Below are positions 11,133 through 23,584 of a stretch of 64,000 bases of DNA, one piece after another (position 1 is the stretch's first letter; each line of letters begins with the position of its first letter). The DNA lies in the NCBI GenBank assembly GCA_030549775.1, contig CM060174.1, positions 95,806,132 to 95,870,131 of the forward strand, given 5' to 3'. The notes under the pieces are model-generated. The model worked only from the letters and a program-made list of their open reading frames with translations. It ran no database searches and had not been told where the DNA came from. A program made the translations under genes and the position numbers. Origin of the DNA: Tamarix chinensis. Taxonomy: Eukaryota; Streptophyta; Magnoliopsida; Caryophyllales; Tamaricaceae.

Positions 11133-11818
11133 TAAAATACCCCAAAACCTAATTTTAAAATTTTTTAGTTAAATAAGGATTTATTAGGAAAATTAATTAA
11201 ATAAATTATTTTTATTAAAATAAAAATAGAATTAAATACTATTTTATTTAAATATTATTATTTTTGAATATCCCAAATATCTAAATTAATTTAATTAACC
11301 CAACCTACTTAATTTTTCCTTTTCTTTCTTTCTTCTTCTTTTCTTTTTCTTCCTTACCCGACCTAGGCCTGTCCACGACCCATTTTCCCTTCTTTTTCTT
11401 TTCTTCTTCTGCGGCTTAGGACGCCGCTTCTTATTCTTCTTCTTCTTCTTCTTCTTTACCGTTGTCGGTCCGGTTCTTTTCTTTTCTAGCCTGCTGGTTC
11501 CCGCACGCCGCCCCCTCCTTCTTCTTCTTCCTTCCTCCCTTCCCTCGTCCACCTGCAACTCCTTCACTCTCGAGAGTTTCGCCACCGGTTATGCCCGAAT
11601 TGGCCGGTCATTTCCTCTCTTTTCTCCTTCCTCTGACTCGCCAGTTAACTTGACCCAACCCACTTCCCTCTCTTCTCACATGATCTTCCCCTTTTCCCCT
11701 AGTTAACCGCAGGCCACGACGCAGTCATGCGCCGACCTACCGTTGCTGCCAATGAACCCTAACCCTACCTTCCCTATTCCCTTGTCATCCCACTGACCTT
11801 ATCCACTCCTTTAAGCTC

Positions 11819-11826
11819 TATAAATA
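11819..11826 (+). promoter_or_regulatory. TATA box of LTR D
   Basis: TATAAATA followed by CCCC, 686 bp from the LTR start and inside the pyrimidine-rich leader. It is equivalent in position and flanks to those of C, E and G. Confidence 0.6.
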
Positions 11827-12489
11827 CCCCCTACCCAGCCTGGAATCGAGCCTTTCTCCGAAACCCATATTTTATTTTCTCGCGCACCACCGCCACTTCA
11901 GACGCCTCTTCCGCCATTGTCGGCCAACGTCACCGCCCACTCTACCCACTTGAGTACTCCTTGCACCACCCTCTAACTAACTACACCACCAATCTCCCTC
12001 TATTTTCCCTACAAAAGCCACCCCGATTGTGCAAAGTTTCCTTCTCGATCAACCACTTTTTCGCCCCTGCCAACCTTCGCACCACCGTCCACCACCACTC
12101 CCACCGCAACCACTACCCCTTACACCTCCCAAAACACCTACAGATCTTCCTCTACCGCCCCTACTCTTCTTTTTCTCTTCCTCTCTCTCCTCTACTCTTT
12201 CTCTCCTTCTTCCACTTTCAGCCACTACTGCCGTCGCTGTGCACTACCACCTTTGGCTGCGCCACCACCCTCATTCTACTCCTCTCCATCTAAGCAACCT
12301 AAACACCTCAACTCCCACCCTCATTCTTCCTCTCCTTTTCCCAACATTCAACTTTTCCTCTTTTCTTCTCTTTTTCCAACTACCGCTGGTGCCGCTTGTC
12401 ACCACCAACCCAAAGTGGAATCCTAAACCCTCTCAATTCTTTTTCACTATTTATACAAGCTTTAATAGTTTAATTTTATTATTTTTCCA

Positions 12490-12625
12490 TTAAATAAAAT
12501 ATAGTATTATTATTGTTGTTACTACTACTAATGTTTTTATTATTATTGCTACTGATGGCTAAGGCCTTATTTTATTTTTATATCAAATACTATTATTATT
12601 ATTATTATTACATGTTATTGTTAAT

Positions 12626-12657
<32 letters not shown>

Positions 12658-12677
12658 TATCATCATCGTCGTCGTCG

Positions 12678-12708
<31 letters not shown>

Positions 12709-12846
12709 TATTATTATTAGTAGTAGTAGTAGTAGTAGTATTTTGGTGAAGGGTCGAAGCCCTTATTTCACCATTTATTTCGAATGATACTAATATTATT
12801 ATTAGTATTATTAGAATTATTATTATCGTTATTTTTTTTATTCTTG

Positions 12847-12879
<33 letters not shown>

Positions 12880-12900
12880 TAGTATCATTATTATTATTAG
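12490..12900. repeat. Compound triplet tract of LTR D: ATT, CAT, CGT, TAG
   Basis: (TTA/ATT)n blocks surround (CAT)n at about 12627-12710 with a short (CGT)n inside it and (TAG)n at 12715-12740. The stepwise triplet switches suggest slippage with point-mutated units spreading. Its position matches the triplet tracts of the other family-1 LTRs. Confidence 0.9.
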
Positions 12901-14270
12901 GGTAAAATATTCAAATCTTATATTATTATCTTTTACAATATGACTATTATTACTTCTACCTTTAGCAAAATTAGTAATTAGTTAGTGTTATTACTATTAT
13001 ATCATTATTTTATCCAAGACCCTAATATTAGCATAAATGAGGAATTAATGGTATTTTTGGTAGGAGGGAATCTAATCTTTAGTTTTTCCCTCATATAGGT
13101 GAGACCAGTCAAAGCCCTAAGGAGGAATAGGAGTGTGCTCTAAGACCGGTGTCGTTTTAGGTAAGGGTGTAGCTAAGGCCGTATGTATGTAATATGTCTT
13201 ATATGCGTTGTATGCCATATGCCCTAATATGTGATGTATCTTATGTGTATTGTTACAAATATATTATGTATAGTGCGGCTTGGAGTTGAGGTACGTTATA
13301 TGTTATCTTATGCTTTGTATATCATATATTTGTGTTGTGAATGTGATGTTATATGATGTAACCCTATAAGACATGCATGCTAGGTTATGTAATATGATGT
13401 TATGGGGTGAAATGATGTGGAATTGACCTAATGTTGCATGACCATAAATGGGAGGAATTTAGGGCTATGCATGGAGGAATCTAGGATTTTGCATAGAGAA
13501 ATCTAAGGTTTTGCATGGAGGAATCTACGGAGGAAACTAGGGTTTGCATGGAGAAATCTAGGGTTTCACGTGGGAGTTTAGGGTTTGCATAAAAAAGTTT
13601 GAATGGTTGCATGGGATGTGTAAAGTCTACATGGGGTGAATTTTACGTATGGAAAGGTGATTTGAGGTGTGAGAAAGATAATGGAAGTTTTGTTTGGGTG
13701 TTTGAATGCTTTAAATGAAAAATAGTATATGGGATAGTATACGGGTACATAGGAGACCGAGCTAGGGTTTGACGTAACTAGCTAGGGTTTGGCATGGCTA
13801 GCTAGGATTTTGTGGTCACATGTGTATTTGGTGATTAAAGTGTGATGATGAGGGTGGAATCTATGGGCTGTGATGTGTGGAGTGTTAAAAATGATTTGGG
13901 TTGTGTGAGGTGGAGTAGGATGGGCCACTTAGGCCTAAATTAGGGTTTTGGACTAAAATCCTAGAGTGAGACAGTGAGTGGACTTGGAAGTGTAAGGTAG
14001 TGGGCCTTGACCCACATATGTGATAAATGGGCTCTAGTGTGAGTTAGGGTAAGGAGGAAAGGATGTTAGGACAGGTTAGGATGTACATGAGTCTTACGAT
14101 GTGATATGGGTTATTTTTGAAGGATAAGCGTAGAGGGAGTTAGTTATGCATGTCTAGGGTTAAAATTTTGAATAATACACTTAAGACATTAATCATGTAA
14201 AGTGAAAGATTATTGAACCGGGCCCAGACTGATCCACTGCATAATAGTGGCCAGGTGCCAGGGTGCCCTA

Positions 14271-15089
14271 CATTAACGGAGGCAGTATGGAGCACATGGG
14301 GCCACTTGACCCCATGTATATTTAATAATTTATACTTTATAATATATATAGATATAAAAATTAATAATTTATGCTTTATAATATATATAGATATATTATA
14401 AATATTTAATTTTATATATTTTGTTGGAATATTTTTCATTTGACTATTTTAATCCGTGTTTGACATCTATCCATTTTAATTTTTTTCTTTACTAATCTAT
14501 AGATTTGTAGGCTTGTTTTCTAATTTCAATTAATTATTATATTATAAAATTTTCTTTCCTCTTTATTTTTGGTTTAATGTGTTACTAGATTACTGGTACG
14601 TGATTTTAATGAACATATATTACAAAATTTTTCTTTACATTTTTATTAGTATACCATACAAATTTTCATTTCTTTCATCATTTTACTACAAGATATTAAG
14701 GATATGTCGTACACTTTAATCTATTTTTTTCTTGTAATTTATATACATACATTAATTAGTATAATGAGACTATAATTTAATTTGCCTTCATTAATAATGT
14801 GATTATCATTGCTATTTTAAAAATAAATAAATAAAATTTATTGGAAATAGTAATATATTATTATTATTATTATTATTATACATAATACCAAATATATAGT
14901 TTAATTAATTATATTCATTGGGGATATGCATAAACATTTAAATATTTTTTAAATTAGTATTAATTTAAAATATATGATAAATATTTGCATTATCTGTGTT
15001 AAAAATTATAATTATTTATAATATTAAAAGAATATATATATATAAGTTTAGTAGGACCCCATTAAATTACAATCCTCACTTCGTCCCTA
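14271..15089. mobile_element. Non-autonomous hAT-like insertion in LTR D
   Basis: An AT-rich 819-bp segment interrupts a CCGG repeat unit. GTGCCCT at 14263-14269 recurs at 15090-15096, and an eighth base (A versus G) would make a near-perfect 8-bp duplication, typical of hAT. The left end CATTAACGGAGGCAG and the complement of the right end (CTAGGGACGAAGTG) are weakly related terminal inverted repeats. The subterminal GGGGCCACTTGACCCC resembles plant hAT-derived elements. No coding sequence. The assignment rests on the duplication and end similarity only. Confidence 0.5.
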
Positions 15090-15102
15090 GTGCCCTGAAG
15101 AC

Positions 15103-15175
15103 CGATCCACCGACGTATAAATGATGGTTAGGGCATGTTACCCTATAAGTGACTGATCCACCGGCTAAAATAGTG
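15103..15175 (+). repeat. CCGG-type repeats of LTR D, distal block
   Basis: Two degenerate units (CGATCCACCGACGTATAAATGATGG and TGATCCACCGGCTAAAATAGTGG cores) with AGGGCATGTTACCCT between them. A proximal unit is at 14229-14262. The hAT-like insertion lies between these blocks. Confidence 0.75.
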
Positions 15176-15910
15176 GGCTTCTCATACTTGCATGTATTTG
15201 ATAAAAATCTTGGTGTGAATTGAGTATCGATAAGAGATTGATTAATTAATTAATTTGGACTATAAATGGGCCTTTATGTATTTACCCAAATGGGCATATG
15301 CTACTATGTTATCATGTTGGACTATATGTTATTTTTATTATTCCGCTTGATTTTATATGCTTCTATATATTAGCCTTAGTGCACGGTTACCTTACTTAGT
15401 ACGTAGCTTACTGATCACCCTTTTTATGGGTGTTGCTTATTCCCATAAGTAAAAGGCCCATTTGACGTAGAGCAGGTAGGTGATACTTATTTTTATGCCT
15501 TCAATATCCATGAGGCATCAGGCGGGGCTAAGTGTTGAATCAGACCTGGTTCAATGATCGAGAGTGATGTGGTCGAATTCCCTCTCCATGTTATTTTATT
15601 TCCTACTGTTACTTTATTTCTGTATTGGATTTTCTACAAGTAAACTTAATCATTTGTAGACTTATTTTCTCTTAAGAAACTCCTACTCTATACTCTGGAT
15701 TATGACTCGTTGTCATACACTCTGATTTCAATTTTGCAGTCGTTTTATGCTTAATTGAAGTCTTGATTTGATTTGATTTATATTGATTATTAAACTCCTT
15801 TTAGCCTTAGTACTTGGTACCGGAACTGTCAGAGTAAACCAGTTTGGTACTAAATGTGGTGGTAACATCTTCAAAATTCACAAAAAATAATAAAATTTTG
15901 GGGTGTTACA

Positions 15911-15976
15911 TTGTGCTTCTAATTTTGTGTTATTGTCCACCCGATTGGTTGAAGATTTTGTTGCCTATGAGCCTTA
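15911..15976 (-). pseudogene. Broken coding exon, middle part
   Basis: On the minus strand this short segment reads ...STNRVDNNTKLEAQSDGQ and runs directly into 11132 once LTR D and one TTGTG copy are removed, giving an open frame across the junction. Its upstream side meets the PIF/Harbinger target TTA at 15974-15976. The frame differs by one base from the segment upstream of Harbinger (26026-26098), so at least one indel is present. The protein is not recognised. Confidence 0.3.
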
Positions 15977-16254
15977 GATTTCATTTAGAATAGGAAAACA
16001 TTTTTTTTATTTTCTAACTTATGCTTATAGAAATCATGAAAATTGTTTTTATTAGAAAACTAAGAAATTGTGTTCAATTTGTTGTATTATGAAAACTATT
16101 TTTGAGTAAAAAACTAGAAAACATGTTCATTTTCTACCAAATTAAAAACTAAAAACTAGAAATTGTGTTCATTTTGTTATTCCAAAGATTATTTTCCATT
16201 ATAATATATTATTTTCATTAGTGGGTAACAAAAATAATTTTAGGTTAATTCTTA

Positions 16255-16301
16255 TGATAAAATATGTTTATAATTGAAATATAATAATAATAATAATAAT
16301 A

Positions 16302-16332
<31 letters not shown>

Positions 16333-16340
16333 TTCATGAC
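16255..16340. repeat. (AAT)n/(ATT)n inverted microsatellite
   Basis: (AAT)n passes directly into (ATT)n, forming a near-perfect AT palindrome that can fold back. It lies in the Harbinger 3' untranslated end. Confidence 0.8.
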
Positions 16341-16469
16341 ACACTCATCAATAATTTGACAACTCAAACTTAAATCAACAAAGTTAACATTCAATACATA
16401 CAAAGCGATTAATCAATCAACCAAATGAAATAAAACTAAAAGTAGAAATATTTTTCTACTATTGGTGAT

Positions 16470-17780
16470 TATAATCATTCCACAAATTATTTACAATTTC
16501 TTCTCTAAATTCAATCATTTCTTATTGTGTTGTCATATTAGTTGAATAAATTATTGCTCCACATGCAAATCTTCTTGTGTTAAGTTATATTCACTATACA
16601 AAGTGAATAATCGATCAAGTTTATGCACATTTCTAACGAATCTATACAATGCATCATATTTTAATGGAATTGACTTTTATCGCTGCAGAGGATACTTTGG
16701 AATAAATTTTAATATTTTGATTTGTGATTTCCAAACACCACAACATCTTTCTATGACATTACAAACAAATGAATGTCAATAGTTAAACAACTCACACTTC
16801 CTCTCACCACATTATGGAGCTAAAAATCTTGGTATATTTGGATGCCCAACATCCATAACATAATAATGACCTATAAAATGTAAGTAAACGTAAAGAACTA
16901 TATAACAAAAATTAATGAATAATGCATGTAGATCAAACAAGATCTTACCTTTTTGTAGCAAAGGGAAATTATTTTCTGGCCTTAATATAGCATTAAGGAA
17001 CACAAGCGAGTCATTTAATGTGACTTGCCATCCAGAACATGTAAAAGTAAACATCATATTACGTGAAATCATATCCATGACTTTTTGTGTCTTTAATTCA
17101 ACTTTTCTCCCTCAAAATGTTCTTTACTTAGGTGAAGGAGCTCAAGCTACTATATAAATTCTGTTAATATTTCTAATATATTTATGATATACATTAAAAT
17201 ATTTAGTTACTCAAGATAAAAAAATATTAAAGATATAAATCTACAAACAAATTAAATTTCATACCTCAAAATACGGATAACATTTTTTATTTCCCATTTT
17301 TTTGCTTGAATTAGTCCTCTATCCATTCTTCTTACAATTTCACCGCCCAAATCGACTAGTGCTCTAATCACATGCTTGAACCATATATGTATTGTACCAA
17401 GTGAATGTTTTAATATTTCTACAACAATTCTTTGTTTTGTACCATGACATAAAACAAATAATCCCATCACTAATCATTCCTCTGCACTCACTTTCTTACT
17501 ATCTTTTAACATGCAATTATCTTTCAACTTGACGCATAAATTCAATAACATATGAGGTCTCATCCGAAAACACTCATAACATCTCGTTGGATTCCCCACT
17601 AAAAATTCAAGAATGTAATCCTCTACACTGACCTTCTTAATATCTTTTAGCATGAAATTATCTTTCAACTTGATGCATAAATTCAAGAACACATGATGTC
17701 TCATCTAAAAACTCTCATAACATCTTGTTGGATTCCCCACTAAAACTTCAAGAATGTAATGCTTGTCGCTAAGCATGAAT
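16470..17780 (-). pseudogene. PIF/Harbinger transposase, degenerate
   Basis: Reading the minus strand from 17780 down: N-terminal helical region (RCYECFRMRPHMLLNLCVKL, then a frame with CHGTKQRIVVEILKHSLGTI), an intron-like gap, then FTFTCSGWQVTLNDSLVFLN, a GT...AG intron (about 16948-16871), YYVMDVGHPNIPRFLAP, and after stops NVIERCCGVWKSQIKILKF. These match the family's order: ...FTYVLAGWEGSAHDSRV, VDAGYPN (second catalytic Asp) and RNVIERaFGVLK (final acidic residue). The region with the first catalytic Asp (AIDGTH) is missing, and several stops interrupt the frame. A 141-bp in-frame tandem duplication repeats 47 residues near the N-terminus. Confidence 0.75.
17495..17776. repeat. 141-bp tandem duplication inside the Harbinger transposase
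   Basis: ATCTTTTA(A/G)CATG..ATTATC recurs at 17501 and 17642, and GGATTCCCCACTAAAA at 17589 and 17730, both 141 bp apart. 141 is 47 codons, so the frame was preserved when it formed. The copies differ by roughly a tenth of positions. Confidence 0.85.
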
Positions 17781-17840
17781 GTTCTACAAGGAAATTTATC
17801 AATTGGAAGACATTATGTAATCAATGACAATATGGTTTAT

Positions 17841-17967
17841 GTTTAGAGCTACTTATCAAAATTAATTATCTATGATAACTACTTATTTTGGAAACTTTTT
17901 AGACTACATTTTTTTTCTAAAATAAGTAATTATCTATAATAATTACTTTTGATAAGTAAATCCAAAC
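17841..17967. mobile_element. Fold-back MITE-like hairpin
   Basis: A 127-bp inverted repeat: left arm GTTTAGAGCTACTTATCAAA, right arm complement GTTTGGATTTACTTATCAAA, with pairing continuing through AGTAATTATCTAT and ACTTATTTT to a T-rich loop. It looks like a short non-autonomous DNA transposon. No clear target duplication is visible, so superfamily is unassigned. Confidence 0.55.
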
Positions 17968-18299
17968 AAGATAATAATCATATCCTTTGTATCATCATTC
18001 TCTTCACCCCTCAAAATATCAAAGTTCTAATCAAAAATATCTTTAGCCATAATCTAAAAAAAGTAGCCCATTATTAGCAAAGTCAGGACAATAATTAGCA
18101 AAATAGTATTTTTTTTTAATATCACAACCGATTATCATAAAAAAAATTACGAGTCATAGAAGCTAACTAGATGTCCATATAATTCAACAAAATTAGAAAA
18201 GGAAAACCAATTTCTAGTTCAACCATACACATAAATTTTATTACATGTCTAGCTAATCAAATAAGACCTAACATAATGGGACAATAGTTATCCCAAATT

Positions 18300-19240
18300 T
18301 GGTAGCAATGCTCATCTCCTAGCAGGTAGCATTTTCATAAAGATTTCTCTATGCTAAAAGCTTTCTAACATCTCTATGGCCTTCTCATATGCAACATTAG
18401 ACAATTTAGGTATGTCAATTATCACCTTCATATATTCATTAATAGAAAATTGATCATTGGCAGCAACTTGATTTCCAACTTGGTTACTAGGCACATATGA
18501 CCTAATATTTTCAAGTTTAGCCTGTTAAATTTCATCCCTAGTTGATAAAGTAGATTTCTATATCCCCACTAAATCTTTCAAAAAATCATACTTAGAATTT
18601 TTGGGTGCCCTCAAACATCCAAGTATTTGATCCTCCTTAATAACACATTTTCCTTTTCTATTAGAACTTCTTAATTAATTTACATGCACTCCCTTATTTA
18701 GAAGAAGATGTAAATTGAGTCGATGCTTGATGTAGAAGGCCAGTGGAAGTAGATTTGCTGAAAACTTGACCAAGTGGTTGATAATTTCTACATCCATTGC
18801 TTCTTAAAACTCTTAATTTTCTTCCCTCAGGTAAATTTGGAAATATCAGTTGTAAATGAATATCATAAAGTATAAAATTTATAAGAAAATTATAAGTACA
18901 TATGAATTTCACTAGTACCTAAAAATATTATAAAGCATACACAAAATTTTTGTTTTAGTCATAAGTGATGACCATATGTTCTCACAAGTCTAAGAAACTT
19001 TGATGCTCAATACAAAGCTGGATGTACTTTCCTCTTAAGCATTCAACTCCATATCTCACACTAATTTCTTTATACAACTCCTCATCGATTTCTTTCCAAT
19101 TAGAAGGAGCCCCATTAGGATCCTTCTAAACACTCTCAAGTAAGATCCTTAAGAATGCTTCTTCAATTTTATCCAAACATTCTATAGATTCACTATTATC
19201 ACCATAGTACCCTTCTGTCTGGGACAATTGTTATTTATTG
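18300..19240 (-). pseudogene. Myb/SANT-like protein of Harbinger, degenerate
   Basis: On the minus strand near 19180-18960: FLRILLESV, a stop, then SNWKEIDEELYKEISVRYGV and LRGKYIQLCIEHQSFLDL. This follows the Myb/SANT-like domain pattern of plant PIF/Harbinger second proteins and L10-interacting-Myb-like proteins (W..i..el....g..y...ql..ky..lk..h). Further down, about 18660-18300 gives KEDQILGCLRAPKNSKYDFL and AYEKAIEMLESF, resembling the conserved C-terminal tail of these proteins. Several stops and frame changes make it a pseudogene. Such proteins help the transposase bind DNA. It lies upstream of the transposase on the same strand. Confidence 0.5.
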
Positions 19241-19834
19241 TAATAACAAATCATTGCAAGATATTATATCAATGAATATAGGAAAACATATTTAAATTAT
19301 TTAAAAAACATATTATGCATATGTTGAACATAAAGTGGATAAATTACACGTTCAAAATTAAGACAAGCACAAAAATAAGTGGAAAAAACATATTGTTGCT
19401 AAATTCAAAATACATTTCTCCTCTTTTTCTTAAAGCCTAACTTATCCCGCAATCGATACCTATAAGGAAGAAATAATTTCACTAACCACTATCCTTTGGA
19501 AAACCCACCAATAAAAAGAAACCAAGAGAAGTAACTCATAATCCAAATCCAAGCATTATAATAGAAAAGGGAAAACAAAATAGCAATACCTAAGCAACAA
19601 TGTCACTCAAATAAAGAGAATGATATTCAACTTCTCATGAAAAGGAAAAGCACTTATATACTTTAAATACCACCTAGACTATCCTTTAAAAAAAATACCA
19701 CAACTCTTTGAAAGAACTAGATAAAAATTGACTATTTTCGACAAGTACAAACATCACTAAGTACACCAAATTTAATAAATTTCCAATTATATAGATCCAT
19801 AGTAGTATACACTAAATTTTTAAGTTAGACTAGT
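19241..19834. other. Non-coding interior of Harbinger, no gene seen
   Basis: AT-rich sequence between the Myb-like remnant and LTR E. I found no frame, repeat array or terminus to annotate. Confidence 0.4.
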
Positions 19835-20904
19835 AAATGTGAAATGCCCCGAAAATTCTAATTTTATTATTTATTATTAAATAAAATTTTATTATAAAAA
19901 TTAATTAAAGAAATTATTTTTATTAAAATAAAAGGGAATTAGTTAGAAAAAATTAAGAAGAAATTTACAAGTATTTTAATTTATAATTTTTTGGTATTTT
20001 AACTAATTAAGGATTTTATTTTGGAAATTAATTAAATAAATTATTTTATTTAAATAAGAAGGATAAAATAGTTTCAAATTAATATTAATTTTATAAATAT
20101 TTTAGTTAAAGAAATTTAGGGTGGTTTGCTAATTAAAATGGAATTTATGAAAAATCTTTTAAAAATCCTATTTTAGCCTAAAAAGGGATTTAAATATTAT
20201 TTAATTTAAATATTATTATTTTTAAATATTCCAAATATTTTAATTAATATAAATACCAACCTAATTATTTTTCTCTTTTCCTTTTTTTTCCCTTTTTCCT
20301 TTTCTTTCTTCCTTTTACCTTTCTTTTTCTTTCTTTTCTTCTTTTTATTTTCCTATCCTTTTTCCCGTCTGGGCTAGCCCACAGCCCAATTTCCTCCCCC
20401 TCCCTCCTTCCTTTGGCGCAGCCCAGTTCAACCCGCGCGACGTCTCCTTCCTTCTCCCACGCCGCGCCGCGTTTTTATTCTATTCCCCTTTGACGCTGCG
20501 TTTTATTGCCCTGTTTTAATGACAACGCCTGAACCGCTCGGTCTCCTTCTTTTTCTTTCTCTTCTTTCTTCCTTGGATTGCACAGTCTAGCATTTCCTTT
20601 CTTCTTCTTCTTCCTTCGCACCTGCCTAGCCCCATCGCCACTGACTTGCGCCATTTCTGTCGCCCTTGTGCCCTGGTTTTTCGCTGACGTTGACCGGCCA
20701 TTTTGATCCTCTCTTTCCCCTGCTGACTCTTCGAAATTTTCTCCAAACCAATGCCCTCTCTTCTCACACAATTTCCCCCTTTTTCCCTGTGCGTATCCCT
20801 CCCCCGAAAATTTCTGCCACCGGCTAACCTCGCCACCGGTGACCCTAACCCTACTTTCCTTACTCCCACGCCGACCCACAGAACCCTAACCTCCTTTCTA
20901 AGCC

Positions 20905-20912
20905 TATAAATA
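20905..20912 (+). promoter_or_regulatory. TATA box of LTR E
   Basis: TATAAATA followed by CCCCC, 1065 bp from the LTR start. Downstream, AGACGCCTC and GCCGCCTCCGGCCAA are also shared with D and G, so the promoter-proximal region is conserved. Confidence 0.65.
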
Positions 20913-21553
20913 CCCCCATAATAGCCCTATATCAAGCTTTTGTCTCCTACCCAGAATTTTTCGTCCTTGTCGCCGCCCCTTTAGACGCCTCGTTCGCCGC
21001 CTCCGGCCAACTTCGACACCCGTTCTGGCACCAAACTCTTCCTTGCTTTTCCCTCTAACTAACTACGTCTCCCTTCTCCCTCAATTCTTCCTGCATGAGC
21101 CATCCTGGCCATGCAAAGTTCTATTCTCAACCAACCTATTTTTCCATCTCTGCCACCATTAGCCACCTCTTCCGCCACTTCCACCATTTCTTTCTCCTCC
21201 CATTCTCTTCTGTAGACCCTCCCCTACCTTCCCCTACATTTCTTTTCCTCTTTCTCTCTCTCCTCCTCTCTTTCTCTTCTTCTTCCCCATTCGGCCACCA
21301 CTATCATTATGTTCCTCTCCTTTTGGGCAACCATAAACACCCCATCTCCCACCTCCATTTTGCCTCTCATTTTCTTAGCATATAACTTTCCCCTATTTCT
21401 TCTCTTTTTCCGACCACCGCCGTCGCCTCCGTGCACCATCGTTGGTGCCACCTATCTCTACCAACCTAAGGTTGAACCCTAGACCCTCTCAACCATTTTC
21501 CCTATTTTTACAAGTCTTAAATTATTTTATTTCAATTATTCTAATATAAATCC

Positions 21554-21554
<1 letters not shown>

Positions 21555-21584
<30 letters not shown>

Positions 21585-21990
21585 TCCATTTTTAATATGT
21601 ATTATTATTTTTATTAATATTAATGTTTTTATTATTATTTTGAATTATTTTATTTTTACTATTTTGAATTATTATTATTTCATTATTAATGTCACAACTA
21701 CTTTACTATTAGTTTTGCTATTATTATTATTATTATTATTGTTATTGTTGTGTTATTATTATTATTATTATTATGTTATAATAATAATAATAATAATTTA
21801 CTATTATTATTATTACTAAATTTAGTTATTTAATTTACTAATATTATTATTAGTATTATTTTGGTAAAGGGGCTGAAGCCCTTATTTCACTTTGTTTTTG
21901 AGTAATGCATTTTTATTATTATTGTTACTATTTTTATTATTCTTGTTAATATTAATATTGATATTATTTTGGTATTTTTATTATTATTTT
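21555..21990. repeat. ATT triplet tract of LTR E
   Basis: (ATT/TTA)n, with an inverted (ATA)n block near 21780 that can pair with neighbouring (TTA)n. It lies at the conserved position between the leader and the donor-like site. Confidence 0.85.
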
Positions 21991-22489
21991 TTTTATCAAA
22001 AGCCTAGTCTTATATTAAGTTAGTGTTTAATAGTATTTTTGATAGGAGGGAGTCTAATTTTATCTTTTCCCTCATAATAGGTGAGACCAGTCAAAGCCCT
22101 AAGGAGGCGTAGGAGCGTGCTCCAAGACCAGTGTCATTTTAGGTAAGGGGTGCTAAGGCCTTTTGTGTGCTTATATGCATTATGTGCTTCGCATGCTATG
22201 TATCCTATGTTTATCATTATTAATTATGTCGTATATGGTATGATGTGGAGTTGAAGTATGTTTTCGTGTATTTACATGGCATGTGTATTATGTATATGTG
22301 GTGATTGATTTGTGACCCTTAAGACATGCATGTGAGGATGTTGATGTGGTTTTTGTGGGATAAAGGATGAAAAATGAGGATGGGGAAAGAAGTTGACCAA
22401 GGGATGTGAGTTGACCTAAGTATTTTAATGATCTATGAGTGGAGGAATAAAATGGAAAATTTAGGGTTTCGTGTGGAAAAGTCTAATTT

Positions 22490-23040
22490 ATGATTTTATA
22501 TGGGAGAATCTAATTTATGGTGTTGTATAGGAGAATATAATTTATGGTTTTGTGTGGGAAAATCTAATTTATGGTTTTATATGGGAGAATTTAATTTGTG
22601 GTTGTATATGGGAGAATATAATTTAAGGTTTTGTATGGAAGAATCTAATTTATGGTTTTGCATGGTTTTGTGTGGGATAATATAATTTATGGTTTTATAT
22701 GGGAGACTCTAATTTATGGTTTTATATGGGAGAATCTAATTTATGGTTTTGTGTGGAAGAATATAATTTATGATATTATATGGGAGAATCTAATGTATGG
22801 TTTTGTATGGGAGGATTTAATGTAGGATTTTGTATGGATGAATCTTTGGTTTTATATGGTTTGAATTTAAGGTTTGGTATGTATGAATCCTTGGTTTTAT
22901 ATGGTTTGAATTTAGGGCTTGGTAAGGATGAATCTTTGATTGTGTATGGATTGAGTTTAAGGTTCTGTATGGAGGAATCTAGGGTTTTAATTATATGGAA
23001 GAATTTAGGGTTGTATGGTTGAATTTAGGGTTTCACATGG
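22490..23040. repeat. Minisatellite GGGAGAATCTAATTTATGGT of LTR E
   Basis: Tandem units of about 28 bp (TATGGGAGAATCTAATTTATGG core), changing to variants with TGAATTTAGGGTTTTG towards the 3' side. A related array is at 46990-47590 in G. In C the same interval carries the unrelated GGTGGTATTA array. Confidence 0.85.
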
Positions 23041-23229
23041 GATTTTAGGGTTTGTATGAAAAAGTTTGAAGGTTTGCATGGGGAGGTTAATGTCTGCATG
23101 GGTATGAAATTTACGTGTGAAAAGTTGATTTGTGATGTACGGAAGGTAATGTAAGTGTTTTTTGGGTGTTTGAACACATGGGATGAAAAATAGTATGCAG
23201 GACATTATAAGGGTATGGAGGAGATTTGA

Positions 23230-23415
23230 TTAGGGTTTGGAGTGATTAACTATGGGTTGTTGTGATTAACTAGGGTTGGAGTGGATAATTGTGGTTTGTT
23301 GTGATTAACTAAGGTTTGAAATGGTTAATTATGGTTGTTATGGTTAAATAGGGTTTGGAGTGGTTAACTATGGTTTGTTGAGGTTAATTAGGGTTTGTTG
23401 TGGTTGCTTAGGGTT
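23230..23415. repeat. GGTTTGGAGTGATTAACTA repeats of LTR E
   Basis: Degenerate tandem units alternating GGTTTGGAGTGGTTAACTA and TGGTTTGTTGTGATTAACTA. This is the counterpart of the arrays in C and G. Confidence 0.7.
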
Positions 23416-23584
23416 TTTGTGTTATCATGTGTATTTGGTGATTAAAGTGTAATTATGATTGTGAAATTTATGATCTGTGATGTGTGAAGTGTAAAGGAAA
23501 TGATTCATGCATGTCCAGGATGAAAGCTTCTGAATAAGATACTTAAAACATTAATCACGTAAAGTGGAAGATGTTAAGCCGGGC

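Larger units (their letters stand above)
11133..15910 (+). mobile_element. Giant solo LTR D (TSD TTGTG)
   Basis: Starts TAAAATACCCCAAAACC (the second base of the usual TG is altered) and ends TTTTGGGGTGTTACA. It is flanked by TTGTG at 11128-11132 and 15911-15915. Parts in order: AT-rich 5' end, pyrimidine leader, TATAAATA at 11819, triplet tract with (CAT)n, donor-like TTTTAG|GTAAGG at 13161, GAATCTAGGGTTTTGCATGG-type minisatellite (about 13440-13640), CCGG repeats broken by an 819-bp insertion, hairpin 15397-15412, acceptor-like AGCAG|GT near 15475, terminal hairpin 15811-15856. Without the insertion it is about 3.95 kb. It disrupts the broken exon described at 10876-11132 and 15911-15976. 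Confidence 0.88.

Noticed and set aside
20475..20879. 134-aa and 117-aa minus frames in the E leader
   Set aside because: Lys/Arg/Glu-rich translations of the complement of a pyrimidine tract, in two competing frames.
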